Positions 20,341 through 31,149 of a DNA stretch of 64,000 nt are shown in pieces; the first letter of the stretch is position 1; the number at the start of each line of letters is the position of its first letter. This stretch comes from Phymatolithon calcareum (taxonomy: Eukaryota; Rhodophyta; Florideophyceae; Hapalidiales), in NCBI GenBank assembly GCA_977006965.1, contig OZ345363.1, positions 434,001 through 498,000 on the forward strand. Reading direction: 5' to 3'. Both the position numbers and the translations under genes were made by a program. A model generated the notes under the pieces. It ran no database searches and had not been told where the DNA came from. It worked only from the letters and a program-made list of their open reading frames with translations.

Positions 20341-22145
20341 GAAATGTAGGTTCCGTATTCTGTCAAATGGAACAACTGAGATCCCAGAATTCTCTCTCAA
20401 CCTCTAATTCTGCGTAAATTTCCTTGGTTTGACGCTACGCAAGTGAATATATTTTGACTTCGTATACTCTCGACCGGAATGATGGTCTCAAAGTCTTAAA
20501 GTTCAATTGACAATGTGCCATTTGAGTGAGCACCGCCTTATACTTCCTATGCTAAGAATTCACGTCCATACCAACATGGCCATTTAATTTTGAATGGAAT
20601 CAATGGCCGTAAAATTTGAATATTCTGTTTCTTGATTTGCGGAATGCCCTTCGAACTGAGGAAAAAGAATTTTCGATTAAGTCACCAGCGCATCTGCATG
20701 CGCTTTTGGCATCGTGTCAAGTGTCCTTGACGCAGAAACATGCTCATTGAATGGATTGAGATGCATTTCTGACGGAAACATGCGCTAGGTTCTCACACGA
20801 GCTGCATCTTTGGTTAAATAGCTTTTGCTTGACATTGGGGATGACCTTGCCACTATCACCCTGTTCGGACAACTCCTTGTCTTGGTACGCTAAACTCTGG
20901 TAATATCTGTGGTATGTTGGAACGCTTACTTCAGTTTAACGGAGTGAATCGAATGTGCTGCTTCCATAGGGCTAGTTGTGCAAGTCGGGACGCACTGTAC
21001 GACCTAGAGCAATTCTATTGGCACAGTGCCCATGGTGGGCGTGCTCAACGTTCACTGTGCGGAGAAGTCTCGCTAGAGTGCATTTAAGTCAATTTTTCGT
21101 ATACTATGAGAGTGTTCACAATCAAGAGTGTATATTGAGAACGAGTGATTATTCGAAGGTACACCTTCAGAAGGGCGTGTGTGGAGCAGACTGTGAATGT
21201 TGAGGATTTTGCGCTTGCATCGTGCGCATTGTGCGTGCTATTTCTTCTGCCGAGAGTGCTGGTATGACAGGCTCGTTCCGCGTCAGCGCAATTCCGTCAT
21301 AAAGACATGGAAGAGATTTACAATCACGGAACTACGGTAAGGGCTATCTTTTATACATTTTCTCATAATGACTAGCGGCACAACTCGGTGGTAGACCAAA
21401 AATGACTATCGTGTAGTACAAGAAACTTAAGGAATGTACAAGATGTGAAATCAATCCCGGATCGATCCAAAGCGGTCCCTGGTGACCCAATCGATCTGAG
21501 AGTTCCAGGTGAATGTGACGTCTCAAGGTCGATTGCTGTGAGTGAAGAGGTGTTTGCGCACCAGACGCGGGAGGCGGATCTCAGAGGAGCGACAGCACTT
21601 TTTATGGAATGACCTTGTGCCACTATGATATTCTTTCAGTCATCCTCAATATAACAGAAAAGTAGAGTCCAGTTCAATTTTGTGGAGTCCGAATTTGTAG
21701 CTGACAAGCATTTTTAAATTTAGGTGACAGCCTGTTTCGCCAAGTGACACTGGACATGACATATACACCCTTGAGATCCCGTATTCGAAGTAAGCTCAGG
21801 TTGAGATTATAAAGACCTTCTTCGTTCTTGGAAACACCAGTCCTTTTTGCATTCGAGCGAAGTACTTGGACAAAAATTCAAATATTCTAACGTTCCCGCG
21901 ATAATGACGCAATAAAGGTAAGGTCACTGGGGGAACGTGCTGCCTATTCGTTGATTGTCCTCCAGTCGTTTTATCCCGGCGTGCTATGATGATGAACTGA
22001 CACGAAATTTATGCACTTGAATGGGTGACCAACCAAATACGAGAATTTAAGCGCGGGTGGAGATAGCAAAGAAAGTGCAGATCTTCTTTTAAAGTTGAGA
22101 AGATGTTTTCTGAAAGTGCACTGCGTTGCGACTCTGGGATTTTGG
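20341..22145. other. Long stretch without a recognised gene
   Basis: It is well conserved between the three units, but only short frames are present (for example 20,976-21,203, +). None shows a domain, and no splice-linked gene could be assembled. Regulatory or untranslated sequence of the acidic gene may lie at its right end. Confidence 0.4.
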
Positions 22146-22152
22146 TATAAAA
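22146..22152 (+). promoter_or_regulatory. TATA-like box of the acidic-protein gene
   Basis: TATAAAA lies 131 bp upstream of the ATG at 22,283. The same box and surroundings are kept at 41,826-41,832 and 56,083-56,089 in units 2 and 3. It is a candidate core promoter. Confidence 0.35.
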
Positions 22153-22282
22153 TGCCATCGGCCTTCCCGAAAACCTGTCGCTGCAAGCTCGTCCGCTCAT
22201 CCATCCTTAGGGTCGATTGCATAGCGCAGGACCATCACCGAAACTTTTCCGCTTGCAATCCGGATGCCAATTTTCTCCCCAA

Positions 22283-23225
22283 ATGAGTAGCAAGGAGAAT
22301 GAAATGCAGGACGGCCCTGCGATACCCGGCGAACAAGACCATCAGTTCATAGAAACAACATTGGAACGTATGTCTCAGAACATAACTCTTTTCAGCACTA
22401 AACTCTCTTACCTATGTACTGACACGTTCTGTCGTTGATTGCCGAACTTCATTTGTACTGTTTCTAGCGAATTGCAACACCCCTAGCTTGTCTCTCCTCA
22501 GGGAAAGTATGAACAGGGATGATGAGGGTGCCTTCGTGGAATCAAACACAGAGAATAATGACCTATCTTGGATTCCGCATGCCGTCAACTTGTTTGAAAA
22601 TCTAATGTGTGAGCAGGGCGATGTAGCACCCATGGAAGAAGAAGGCGCAACTGAGGAAGAGAAGCAGCTAGAGAGCATTGATGAGACAGGAGAAGTTGCA
22701 GCCACCACGTCGGGGTGGTACAGCGCCGGCTCGAGTGACGGAGGAATTGACGGTCATATCGACCCCAGCCTGATCGTCGTACATACAATGCCGCAAGGTG
22801 CTGAATTGAATTCTTTCGACAGTCTGCTGAATGCATCGCCGGTCCCGGACATTGGAGTTTCACGTGGAAACACTTCCGATCGCGAGAAGGAGATATATGA
22901 TGAGCTGGTTCAACTCCTTCAGAACTCTAACAGCGATCACGATGGACAGACTTCAACACCGCCACCAATTATCAGTGATGAGAAGACTGTTGTTGTCGAT
23001 GGAGATGTGAATGAGGAGGAAACTAGCGAAGAAGAGGTCGATACGAGTTGGAACCAGATTGTTGTTGAGGTCATGCGGACAACTGAAAGGGATACAAAAG
23101 CGGTTGAAGATTCATCCAAGGACGGCACAAAGAGCAATATTAACAAACGCTCGAACCTCGGTGAGATGGGAAGGCTCGGAGAGGCGAAAAAGGCAAAAAA
23201 AGGCAAAGAAGGCTTAGCACTATAG
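22283..23225 (+). CDS. Acidic protein with PhiXXPhiPhi motifs (unit 1)
   Basis: I propose exons 22,283-22,367 and 22,468-23,225 joined by a 100-bp phase 1 intron (GTATGT donor, TACTGAC branch-like site, TAG acceptor), giving 280 residues. The protein is strongly acidic (EEEGATEEEKQLE, EEETSEEEVD) and has no recognised fold. Three hydrophobic motifs of the PhiXXPhiPhi type, FENLM (71-75), FDSLL (145-149) and LVQLL (175-179), sit in acidic surroundings, as in transactivation domains that bind KIX. A Lys-rich tail (EAKKAKKGKEG) could be a nuclear signal. The copies in units 2 and 3 are also open and keep all three motifs. Activator function is inference; the gene model is well supported by three consistent copies. 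Confidence 0.6.
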
Positions 23226-23892
23226 CATGGAGATCGTTCAATGATTGTTCGTGCTTGTATAGGAGAGGATGATTGTCTGCAATCGGGATCAGTACCAACT
23301 TTTTCATGATGAGTAAACTTAAATAGCGTAATTCACAGAGTTCAAGAGAATTTTCCTCATTGACACTAGCTCGGGGAAGTGCACCAATTATAGCAGAGAC
23401 AATTAGTGTTTGAGGACAGACCCGGCTTTAATCTCGTTGAATGAGCATGGATACTCAATAAATCGGGTGAGGTGATATGCGCTTTGCACTTTCCCCAATT
23501 CTGCTAGTCGGTCGTCAATGCATTTTCTGCGGCCGTTCATCTTTCCTCTACGTCTTTCGAGCGACCCCATTCATGGGTTTCCAGCACTTCCGAGGGCTGG
23601 AAAATTTCGTTGCAATATCAAGGACGACCTCTCGGAGTCACTCCCACAACTTTATCTTCTTTTTTTGCGACTAATCAGGTCTCAGCAGCAGGCTTGCTTC
23701 AAAATTTGATCATTCAAATTTTGATTTTGACAAGATAAAGGCAGCGACACCGGAGAGGAGAAGAAATCTCGTCTTGGCAGAGGCTGTGGATGGTGCTTTC
23801 AAATACCTATTATCATTTTTCCATGCCTTCTCATCCCTTGCTTTGCTCTGAAGCCAGAATATTTTAATATTCTATTGAGAAGTTTCCGATAT
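23226..23892. other. Convergent intergenic region
   Basis: It lies between the acidic gene (+) and the unidentified gene (-). A short frame at 23,477-23,674 is not conserved in length and not supported. A palindromic AAAATTTGATCATTCAAATT lies at about 23,700. Confidence 0.35.
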
Positions 23893-24429
23893 TTAGTGGA
23901 ACAGAGAATGTGCGATTGCACAAGCCGGGCTCCAGTCTGACATATCACCCAACCTACTCCTTATTACAATACTTTTCTCAGGAGGGAAGTCCAATGGATA
24001 TGAACCATCATCGTATTGGAATTTTGCTCTCACGCGTTTGAGGCCGTCTGCTGGCACGGTTTTCCAATCATCTTCGTCTTCCAGAAATTCTTGGATCGTG
24101 ACAGAGTAAGCGTCCTTCATTGTGTACCTTGGCTTCGGAGACACGGATTTGTTACCGTTCTTTTCCTTTTGATACATTGTGGATATTTTTCGAGTCATGG
24201 CTTGATTTGCAAATAATCTTCAACGATTCTGTAGAAGCAACTGTTCCCGCATTCCTGTGGCGTTCAGCAGCCTTGCACTGTTTAAGCTTCCAGCATCAAA
24301 CATGGACTGAATCTCTTCCCGATACCTTTTAATATACTTTGTGCCGTTTGCGCTCTTAGACTCACTTCTTCTCGCCCAGCCACGAGCAAGAGGGGACAGA
24401 AGAACCGGAGATACATCAATTGGTTCCAC
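23893..24429 (-). pseudogene. Unidentified minus-strand gene, unit 1, nonsense-interrupted
   Basis: Two pieces of one reading frame, EPIDVSPVLLSPLARG...REQLLLQNR and MTRKISTMYQKEKNGNK...CAIAHSLFH, are separated by a TGA after QNR. Units 2 and 3 have GGA at that place. A second stop (TAA, where unit 3 has GAA) closes the frame just upstream. The protein has a basic middle (KYIKRYREEIQSMF) and an acidic, aromatic C-terminal part (FLEDEDDWKTVP, YPLDFPPEKS). It is not recognised. A diverged, mostly deleted duplicate lies at 19,780-20,340. Confidence 0.45.
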
Positions 24430-24719
24430 AATTGAGTCGCCTCCTGCTGGTAATATGTAGATTTCATGGGTGGACAGTATTTACAATGCTCTACGGATTG
24501 CACTTGACACCAGATCAACTATCTCTTTGGAGATTGTTCACATGATTCAAGGTGGTGGTTCATGTAATCTAGTGAAGAAAAATCATATCGCAATGTGAAC
24601 ATTCTAGCTCCTTTGGTACGCCGAGTTCCTCCTCAAACTACTCATTGCTTGACCCGTCTAGTAAGTGTACGTCCAAGCATTGTTGAACCTTCTAGGATGA
24701 TGGTTGCTATTTTCGTCTA

Positions 24720-24962
24720 CTGTTACTCAAATTGAGGCTTTGGGAGCTTTTAAAATAAATCAATCCGCCTCACGACGAAAATATATTGGCCGAGTGGGAA
24801 AAAAGACTGTAGAAGAGGTATGCCGTGAGAGACCCCTAGCCGTACTCAAATTTCTGAACAATGAGATGCTGTTGCAAAACAGCTCTAGACGCTTACCATA
24901 AGTGTGAGCAATCTTTCCGCAATAAAGAAAGAAAGAAAGAAAATAAATCAACATATATCCCC
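24720..24962 (+). mobile_element. 5'-truncated LINE 3' end (lineage A) with 13-bp TSD
   Basis: The insert is flanked by CTATTTTCGTCTA at 24,707-24,719 and 24,963-24,975. Units 2 and 3 have a single copy, the empty site (for example near 45,285). Its start (CTGTTACTC...GGGAGCTTTTAAAATAAATC) and end (AAATAAATCAACATATATCC) match the 3' end of the LINE at 33,658-35,027. The short peptide TVEEVCRERPLAVLKF inside matches the tail inserted at 27,515-27,662. This lineage ends in ...ATATCCCC rather than poly(A). Confidence 0.85.
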
Positions 24963-25441
24963 CTATTTTCGTCTATCCTACATTTAATTGCCTTCATAAG
25001 TGGAAAAAATGCCGATCATACTCAACCTTGCCGAATTTGGCGGACTTTAAACATGCTAAACAATTTTTCCTCAACGCAATTCTTGCGCAGGTCAATACGC
25101 AGAAGATGAGGCTTCGTGTGATATACTTTTTATATTTTTCCCGAATAGTTGGAGTTTATAGTTTGAGAAAGTTCCTCGCACGAAAGTTGTCTTCTTTCAA
25201 GAATTCGGGGTTAAGTACGCCTACAGCGACTCGCAAGAGTTGTTGGTGGTATTCGTAAAGAGCAATGTGGTTTAAGCAACCGGAGTTCGTTAACTTAGGT
25301 AATCTTGAGAAGAGCGGCTTGTTCCTTCAGTGGGAAGCATGTGGCGATTAGAAATAAATTCATGAAATTTGCCCATTATGACATCGAAGTACAGTGCCCA
25401 GGGGAGAAATTCTACGCCTCGAGATATGCCGGAGCTCATTC

Positions 25442-25807
25442 ATGCTTGATTTCTCTCTTCGTTCGCTGTCCTTGAACAAGCAGCTAAACCCACTTGCTCA
25501 ACGTAGGATGAAAACAGGGGTTATTCCCAGAGGAGCTCTCGTTATGACTCGCGTGGAGGACCACAATCCGTGTTGCGATCGTTCAGCTCCGGCGTGTGTC
25601 GAATGCGGAGTAAGACATTTTTGTGCGAGATGCTGCGCTTTATTCTTCACAGCCTCTGAAGCCCTCCCTGGGAGGGTATGCGAGGATTCTAGAACCAATG
25701 GCGCAATTGAGATTATGTCTTTCTGCCGGGGATCTACGGCAAGGTTCATGATTTCCAATGTAGCTTTCCAGGGTAAGCGTTCTAGCCTACATAGGTCGAC
25801 AGGCTAG
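25442..25807 (+). other. Cys-rich ORF, possible MYND-like remnant (unit 1)
   Basis: The frame contains IPRGALVM followed by a Cys cluster (NPCCDRSAPACVECG, FCARCCALF). It recalls the start of SET/MYND proteins, where a short SET strand precedes C-x2-C...FC-x3-C zinc ligands, but the spacing is irregular. Units 2 and 3 carry a stop right after VRHF (45,939 and 59,409). Probably a decayed or chance frame; the MYND likeness is weak. Confidence 0.2.
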
Positions 25808-26056
25808 ATAGCAAGGCAATTTCGGGGTGGCGTGATTGTTCCGCACAACTAGAAAATAGGGCACTGCAAACGACGCCGGGGCTTTTCACGTTCAGTAGCA
25901 TTGGAGATGCTCTACCCAATCCTCTCCTGCCATGATTTTAAGTGCAATCGAAAATTTTGTGAGTGTTCACAACTGAAATCACAAGTATCCGAGAATTTTA
26001 TGTGAACTCGTACTAAATTTGCAAACCTTGATCACGAGGGCTGAATAGTGAGGAAA

Positions 26057-27205
26057 ATGTGCTGGATGTATGAATACCAGTGCAGACAAAGTGCTATGTC
26101 AAAACTGTTTATATTCTACGGCCCGATAGCCAGCGATGGGATCGAAGAGACCATAGCCAATCCACTCAACCTCGTCAGAGGTTTCCTTCGCTGTTCTTGG
26201 GAGGCTCACTTGGAGCTTCACCAAGACGTTCTGTGGAGAGAATTTTTTTCTGCGAATCTGGTACTTTGTCCGAGCCGTCTCATGGGTCCTTTTCAACCCG
26301 TTGGGCCGAAGCCGCGCAATCGTGAACGGGAACCCGCACTTGAACCCGTCTCCTCTTCTCGTCGATCTTCAGACCCTAGAGAGCAACCGCAACAGGTGCA
26401 CATCCCGCAATTGCAGTACCATCACCATCACCATCACCAGCAATACGATCGAACTGAACAGTTTCCTTCAAACACGCAACCAGCGCAAAGCCAAATGCCC
26501 TGGGTTGTGTTGAGGCACAAAGAAAGTCCTTCCTTGCACCTTGAGCTCGATAGCGAGGGGCAACAACTCTTTATTCTCCTTGATTTTCTTCTTCGCTATC
26601 GGCCCAACAGTTTTCGAGAATATTCAGGTCGGTGCCTGCAGATATATGACGCCGAGTTCTCTCTCAAACGCAAGGCCCTAAGGGTAGCTGAAAAGAATGG
26701 TCGTCAAGTCGCCCCTGTAACTCCCGGTCGTCCATCCACACCAGGCCCTTCATCGAACAGATATTCTAATCACGGTTATCCAGCGGCATCAAATCCGTTC
26801 TCCCTGCCTACTGCAAATGACGTCCCATTCCAGCAGAGTCAACCCCCGCGTGTTTCTAGACGACATGTTGTGCGGCCCCCCGCAGGTACTCAAATACCAG
26901 AATCGACTCATTCTGCACGTGGAGACAAAAATCTGACGACCAACGCCCAACAAAACTTCCCTGGCATTCATTCCAATGAACTGCACTTCAATAGCACTGC
27001 TACAGTCCCGTCTTCTTTGTCGAACGACCTTAATGGTCAACATGGTCGGAATTACTATGATCGCCAAGATGGTCACTCCAGGGATGAACGGCGTCGCAGC
27101 TCGCTTGACGGCGGGTCACGAGGGCGTGGAGGAGGCAGTGGAAGGAAGCGCGGGCGCGGAGGTCGCGGGAGCTGGTTCAGCGGTGGGTTCGACCAGTCGA
27201 GGTAA
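26057..27205 (+). CDS. RG-tailed protein lacking the SNF2 body (unit 1)
   Basis: Single frame of 382 residues from ATG 26,057; an alternative start at 26,282 (MGPFQPVGPKPRN) gives 307. Residues from about 80 on are Pro/Arg/Ser-rich with a His run (HHHHHH). A moderately hydrophobic segment follows (LFILLDFLLRYRP), then a Ser/Pro/Asn-rich region, and a GGSRGRGGGSGRKRGRGGRG tail of RGG type. Compared with unit 3, about 2.59 kb encoding a SNF2-like helicase is missing at SLSN/DLNGQHG, and the frame is kept across the junction (shared ACG microhomology). RGG tails often bind RNA or nucleic acid. Whether the shortened protein is made or useful is unknown. Confidence 0.5.
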   Translation: MCWMYEYQCRQSAMSKLFIFYGPIASDGIEETIANPLNLVRGFLRCSWEAHLELHQDVLWREFFSANLVLCPSRLMGPFQPVGPKPRNREREPALEPVSSSRRSSDPREQPQQVHIPQLQYHHHHHHQQYDRTEQFPSNTQPAQSQMPWVVLRHKESPSLHLELDSEGQQLFILLDFLLRYRPNSFREYSGRCLQIYDAEFSLKRKALRVAEKNGRQVAPVTPGRPSTPGPSSNRYSNHGYPAASNPFSLPTANDVPFQQSQPPRVSRRHVVRPPAGTQIPESTHSARGDKNLTTNAQQNFPGIHSNELHFNSTATVPSSLSNDLNGQHGRNYYDRQDGHSRDERRRSSLDGGSRGRGGGSGRKRGRGGRGSWFSGGFDQSR

Positions 27206-27980
27206 TAATCAAGCAGAGGCTTGTGTTACGAAAGAGTGCATCGGTTGCCTTGGCTTGTTATGCTTGAACCAGTGGTCGTATCGGACAGACTGCCTTGCTG
27301 GACCGCCCGTGGACCGGCTTTTGGACAGATTCGAGTGAGAATTTTGGACTAAATAAAACTTTTGATAGTACTTTTTATTTAATTTTGAGAAAAAATTAGA
27401 ATTCGATCGGTTGTTGATATGTATATTTCAACGGCGAGCGAATTCCGGCGGATACAAAATAAAATTAAACTGCTCGGATCCAGCTGAGCACTGAGAACCA
27501 TATTAAAGACCATCAAAATATTGGTAGAGTAGGCCCTAAAACGGTAGAGGAATTATGTAGGGAGAAACCGCTTGAAGTACTCAAATTCGTGAACAATGAG
27601 GGGTTGCTTGACAACCCCAGATGTTAACTTTAGTTAACGCCTTCTGCAATAAAGAAAGAAAAACCATCTATTTGTCCAAAATCCGGAAAGTTTTCTTAGT
27701 GACCGATCTCTTTAACCTTTCGTTAAGCCCACAAACTCATCCATCCAAACTGTGAAGAGGACTAGAGCTTTTAGGAAAAGAACTTCACGCCGATTACGAA
27801 GTAATGGGCATGCTGCTGTAAGAGCTTAAAAGTCAAGTCGAACACGGAATCACGGATACAAGCTAGAAATGTAGAAATGAAATGTTTCTGTCTCCGTCGA
27901 AAATCATCATATTTTCGTCACCGCTAATTCGTACAGGCAAGTTCCATTCATTCATCATTTTGCGTATTCCCCATGTGGGG
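27206..27980. other. Region downstream of the RG-tailed gene, with a LINE tail
   Basis: There is no gene here. The 3' UTR with AATAAA-like signals near 27,352 is followed by the LINE tail at 27,515-27,662, listed separately. Confidence 0.4.
27515..27662 (+). mobile_element. Short LINE 3' tail (lineage A), absent from unit 3
   Basis: The insert is flanked by ACCATC (27,509-27,514 and 27,663-27,668). Unit 3 has the uninterrupted site at 63,851. The peptide VGPKTVEELCREKPLEVLKF is homologous to that of the insert at 24,720. It ends in AATAAAGAAAGAAAAA. Unit 2 carries it too (about 47,795-47,935), with a small deletion at its left edge. Confidence 0.75.
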
Positions 27981-28562
27981 CTAGCAACACTTTGAGGGCC
28001 CAAGCTTCTTCCATTCTAATCTATTTGATGGGAGTTTGGCTGCTGCTTGGACGTCGAGGCCCGGGACGTCGCCAAAGATTGACTCTGGGGTTGGTCGGAC
28101 GCAGTGACGTAGCACTTGACGAACCAAGCGACTTTCGTTCATCCTAAGGATGTGTTTGAGCCAACTCCATCGCATGTCTCTGTCTCAAAATACCACATCG
28201 ATGGTGGGGTTCCTAGACTCGTCAGCAATCGGTCTTCCCGATATTCCCAGATCTTTGCAGATGCTCATCGCAATGTTCCGGAGACCGCCGCAATTGCATG
28301 TCGCAACGTGAAGCTTAGTGGAGAAACTTATAGCTTCCCTAGTGTCTTCTTTGCCTCCTGCGTTTCCCTTTCGGTAAGCGTCCCTTCGTAGCAACCGAAG
28401 GGATTCGGCTCCGCCGCGAGTGGCATTACAGAACAAGAAAATCCGGTAAGATCCAGTCTGAGAGAGTACGGCATTTCCACGAGGAATTCTTCTTGGAAAT
28501 GCCGTAGTGTGCTGCGCTTGAAAGATACATGTTTCAATGGAACCTTCTCCGAAAGAGTGCAA
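27981..28562 (-). pseudogene. Decayed non-LTR reverse transcriptase C-terminus
   Basis: The minus strand encodes SICKDLGIS and, after a gap, RWSWLKHILRMNESRLVRQV. This resembles the C-terminal R-W-L-G-H-V-L-R-M-x(3)-R-L motif that follows the RT domain in many LINE proteins. Frames are broken by stops and shifts. Unit 2 has the same relic, split by a younger LINE insertion. Confidence 0.5.
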
Positions 28563-29601
28563 TCAGTGGACTGTTGTTGATATAAAGGTTCTTGGTCCTA
28601 AGAATTGGAATTGAAAACTGTAACTCTTTCTTCTTGGTGCAGAGGCGCTCGTTTGACACCAAAAGTAACATCCTTCCTTTTCAGTACAACCCTCACAGTA
28701 AAGCTCCCTGTTTCCATCGTCGGTACATGCGCATTATTCACACTTATTCCATGTTCAGAAAAGGCAAATCAACCTTGCGCGACTGGCCTTCTGCAGGAGT
28801 GTGATGGCCTCTGGCACTTTGCAATTGTACGCCAGGGTCTCGAGATCATTGAAAATGCTTTGCATTTCAGGTATTGATCCCAATCGAGAAACATCCACCG
28901 CGCCACGGGTGTTTGAACTTGTTTTTTGTCTCAGTATAGTTAAGCAACGAGAGGAAGCATATTCGTGTGCATGTCGAAATCAGTGCCATGCCAGCGGGGG
29001 GTTATTGGCCAGGTGACCTAGCTCAAATGCGCTTTCTTGAGCATTTACAACTCTTGTTTAAACACGCGATTAAATGCCTGAATAGGTGTGATTATGAAAA
29101 TTGCCTTAGTTACTTCTATCGGCTAGTCAGCATTAAATACTGACTAGGCGATATTTTTAGTGAGTACTCTTCGCACGATCAGATCCCGGTTTGATCCATT
29201 TGATTCGTTTTTTACGACTTTTATGGAATGGATCAGTGTGCAAAAATGCGGTGCCTTCCATTTACTGAAGGTGTGTGCTCGAGCTACTTATATACCCCTA
29301 GATGAGTGAAGCTAACCATGAAGACACGTGTGGTCTCACATGCTGGGTGTTAGTTGCTACTAATCGTTATGATCGCCTAACCGACACAATCTTGGTAATG
29401 CTGGCCAAGGAAGCTCTTAACTCACAGAGTCGTTATGCGAAAAGAGTAAACGGTAAGTTTGCTCGAGCAATCAATACACGTGTATCTAGTGCTTCCACTC
29501 CAGTGTCGAAAGGGAAGCAAGATCCGAACTAACATCTGTCTCGGCAACACACTGCCGTGCAGCCCACGTTCCTAGCGGCCTCCGCATCGCCATGGGAATA
29601 G
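28563..29601. other. Stretch without a recognised gene
   Basis: It may contain more of the LINE relic on the minus strand. Plus-strand frames at 28,605-28,877 and 29,302-29,532 are conserved in unit 2 but not recognised. TATATA occurs at 29,288. Confidence 0.35.
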
Positions 29602-29862
29602 GGGAGTAGGGAAGCTCATGCGGAACTCGTAGCGCTGCTGCGGAACGCAGACACTGCCGACTCAGCCGCCCGTTACGTAGGTGCCCCAGCAACAACAATC
29701 ACCGCTGGTGGTTCAGTGCAGCTGGACCACGTCGTGCTCCACTACGCTCTCACTGCACTGGAAGCGCGTGCTCCAAGCGCAGCTTTCTCGGAGCTGCCGG
29801 CAAGCGCCATGCGCCGTTCGGTTGATCTTCTCGTCCGCTTTTACCACCCAATTTGGGAGTAA
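29602..29862 (+). other. GC-rich open frame, possible gene fragment
   Basis: From after a TAG at 29,599 the frame reads EAHAELVALLRNADTADSAA, then LDHVVLHYALTALEARAPSA and MRRSVDLLVRFYHPIW. Its composition is GC-rich, Ala/Leu-rich and helix-like, unlike its surroundings. Unit 2 (50,350-50,622) keeps the frame with several silent changes. It has no start codon at its beginning. In unit 1 it runs into the TIR element at 29,845; in unit 2 it runs across the unit junction. It may be an exon or captured fragment of a gene not identified here. Confidence 0.25.
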
Positions 29863-30601
29863 ACCGGCACCCAAAACGCTGTTTTCAGGAATATTGTAAG
29901 TACCGATTTTCGCAAATGGCAAGCTAGCAGTGAATTTTTTTGTCGGTAATGGTAGAGAACGGAATGGAAAAGACGAAACGAACCTCGGTTCAGCGATTGC
30001 GAGAGTGAATAAGCCAGGAAGAGGCTGCAAAAATTACCAGTTCACAATTTTTCGCGGGAATGTGTCACGACAAAAGTTATCAAAAAACTAGAAAACGGCG
30101 CATGCTAGCATGCGACGGGTCGGGGGCAGTTTGTGCGCTAAATGACGGACCGCACTAAAGCTCTTCATTGGCCAAGAAGTGTCTTAAGCATGAGAGCATT
30201 TACAGTAAGAGCGCCTGAGGCAGACGATTGTGCACTGCAACGGCGCATGACCGAATTGATTTGGCACGACTCCTCCCAAACCCCTTCGAAACACCGCACA
30301 CATATTATGATATGAAAATAGTGTCATTTTTTTGTAAGTTTGCTTCCAAAATCTGCGTTTTTTTTAGCGCCTATCGATGACACATACACTAATACTCCGA
30401 GTACAAAATCGATGTACGAGCAAACTTACATCGCCTCTCTCTTCCTAACGAAGCAAGAAGGTAGCTTGAGCGCTACAGATCTGTAGTCGGAGGGGTTCTC
30501 TCCACCATTTCCGAAAAAAATGAATGATGTAGGCAGAGAAACAAAAAACATGGTCCGTGTAAAAATGCAAAAAAAGTGCCGATTTACTCCCAAATTGAGT
30601 G
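29845..30601. mobile_element. Non-autonomous TIR transposon at the unit 1/2 junction
   Basis: Terminal inverted repeats of 26 bp begin CACCCAATTTGGGAGTAAAC at the left and CACTCAATTTGGGAGTAAAT on the reverse strand at the right, with two mismatches in all. They are flanked by TTAC (29,841-29,844 and 30,602-30,605). The 757-bp interior has no transposase frame. The unit 2/3 junction at 50,590 lacks it and so shows the empty site. The CAC-start ends recall CACTA-type elements, but the 4-bp duplication is not typical and the superfamily is uncertain. Confidence 0.8.
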
Positions 30602-30909
30602 TTACAACACTTTCAAAGCCTTTGCTTGTATTTGAAAAATTCTAAGAAAGGGTCTGTGCCCGCCAAGTTTGAACATTCGAATATAAATTACTTTTTGAAC
30701 ATTTTTAAGCTGCTCTCCCGGAGAATATTATGATATGGGTGACCTTGCTGGCAGGCACTGGACAAATTTTCTCACAATGCTCGAGCTCCGTGATGCATCA
30801 CCATCTGCGACATCTCGCGCACACTTGGCTGACCTCTGCGCCCATTTTTTCAGGCTTTTGAATGATTACCTAATCGTGCACTAAGAGGTGCGACTCTGAC
30901 TGTGAAAGA

Positions 30910-31149
30910 ATGAACAAAAAGAGCATCGTGCTGGGTAGCAGCATGAATGAGTTGCGCAGCCTCGTGCTGCTGGACTACTGTAAATGCAGCCGGAGAGAGG
31001 CACGTATTCAATATTTCCAGGACAGTATGTTTCCTGAGCTATGCACTGCTTATCACCCGGTTTTTAAGGCGTGCGTGCAGGAACGATTATGCGCCGAAGA
31101 GCTCCAGGAGAGATCTGAAACGGCCCAAAGTGTCATCCCGGCGGGATGA
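30910..31149 (+). other. Short conserved ORF (unit 2 copy, longest form)
   Basis: 79 codons, starting MNKKSIVLGSSMNELRSLV and ending AQSVIPAG. This is the most complete of the three copies described for unit 1. The stop codon directly abuts the hairpin at 31,140-31,170. Function not recognised. Confidence 0.3.

Larger units (their letters stand above)
14595..29844. repeat. Tandem repeat unit 1
   Basis: The unit begins with ACACCGCTTTCAAAGCC, shared at 14,596, about 30,605 and 50,591. It ends with CTTCTCGTCSGCTTT, shared at about 29,827 and 50,575. Units 1 to 3 are collinear and nearly identical across long stretches. This unit is the least disturbed by insertions and shows what the ancestral layout looks like. 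Its left edge falls 92 bp upstream of the SMC4 start codon. Confidence 0.95.

Noticed and set aside
22412-22863. Minus-strand frames opposite the acidic gene
   Set aside because: Antisense to a spliced gene conserved in three copies; no domain.
25442-25807. Functional SET/MYND protein
   Set aside because: The Cys spacing is irregular, no SET core is visible, and two of three copies end before the second Cys cluster.
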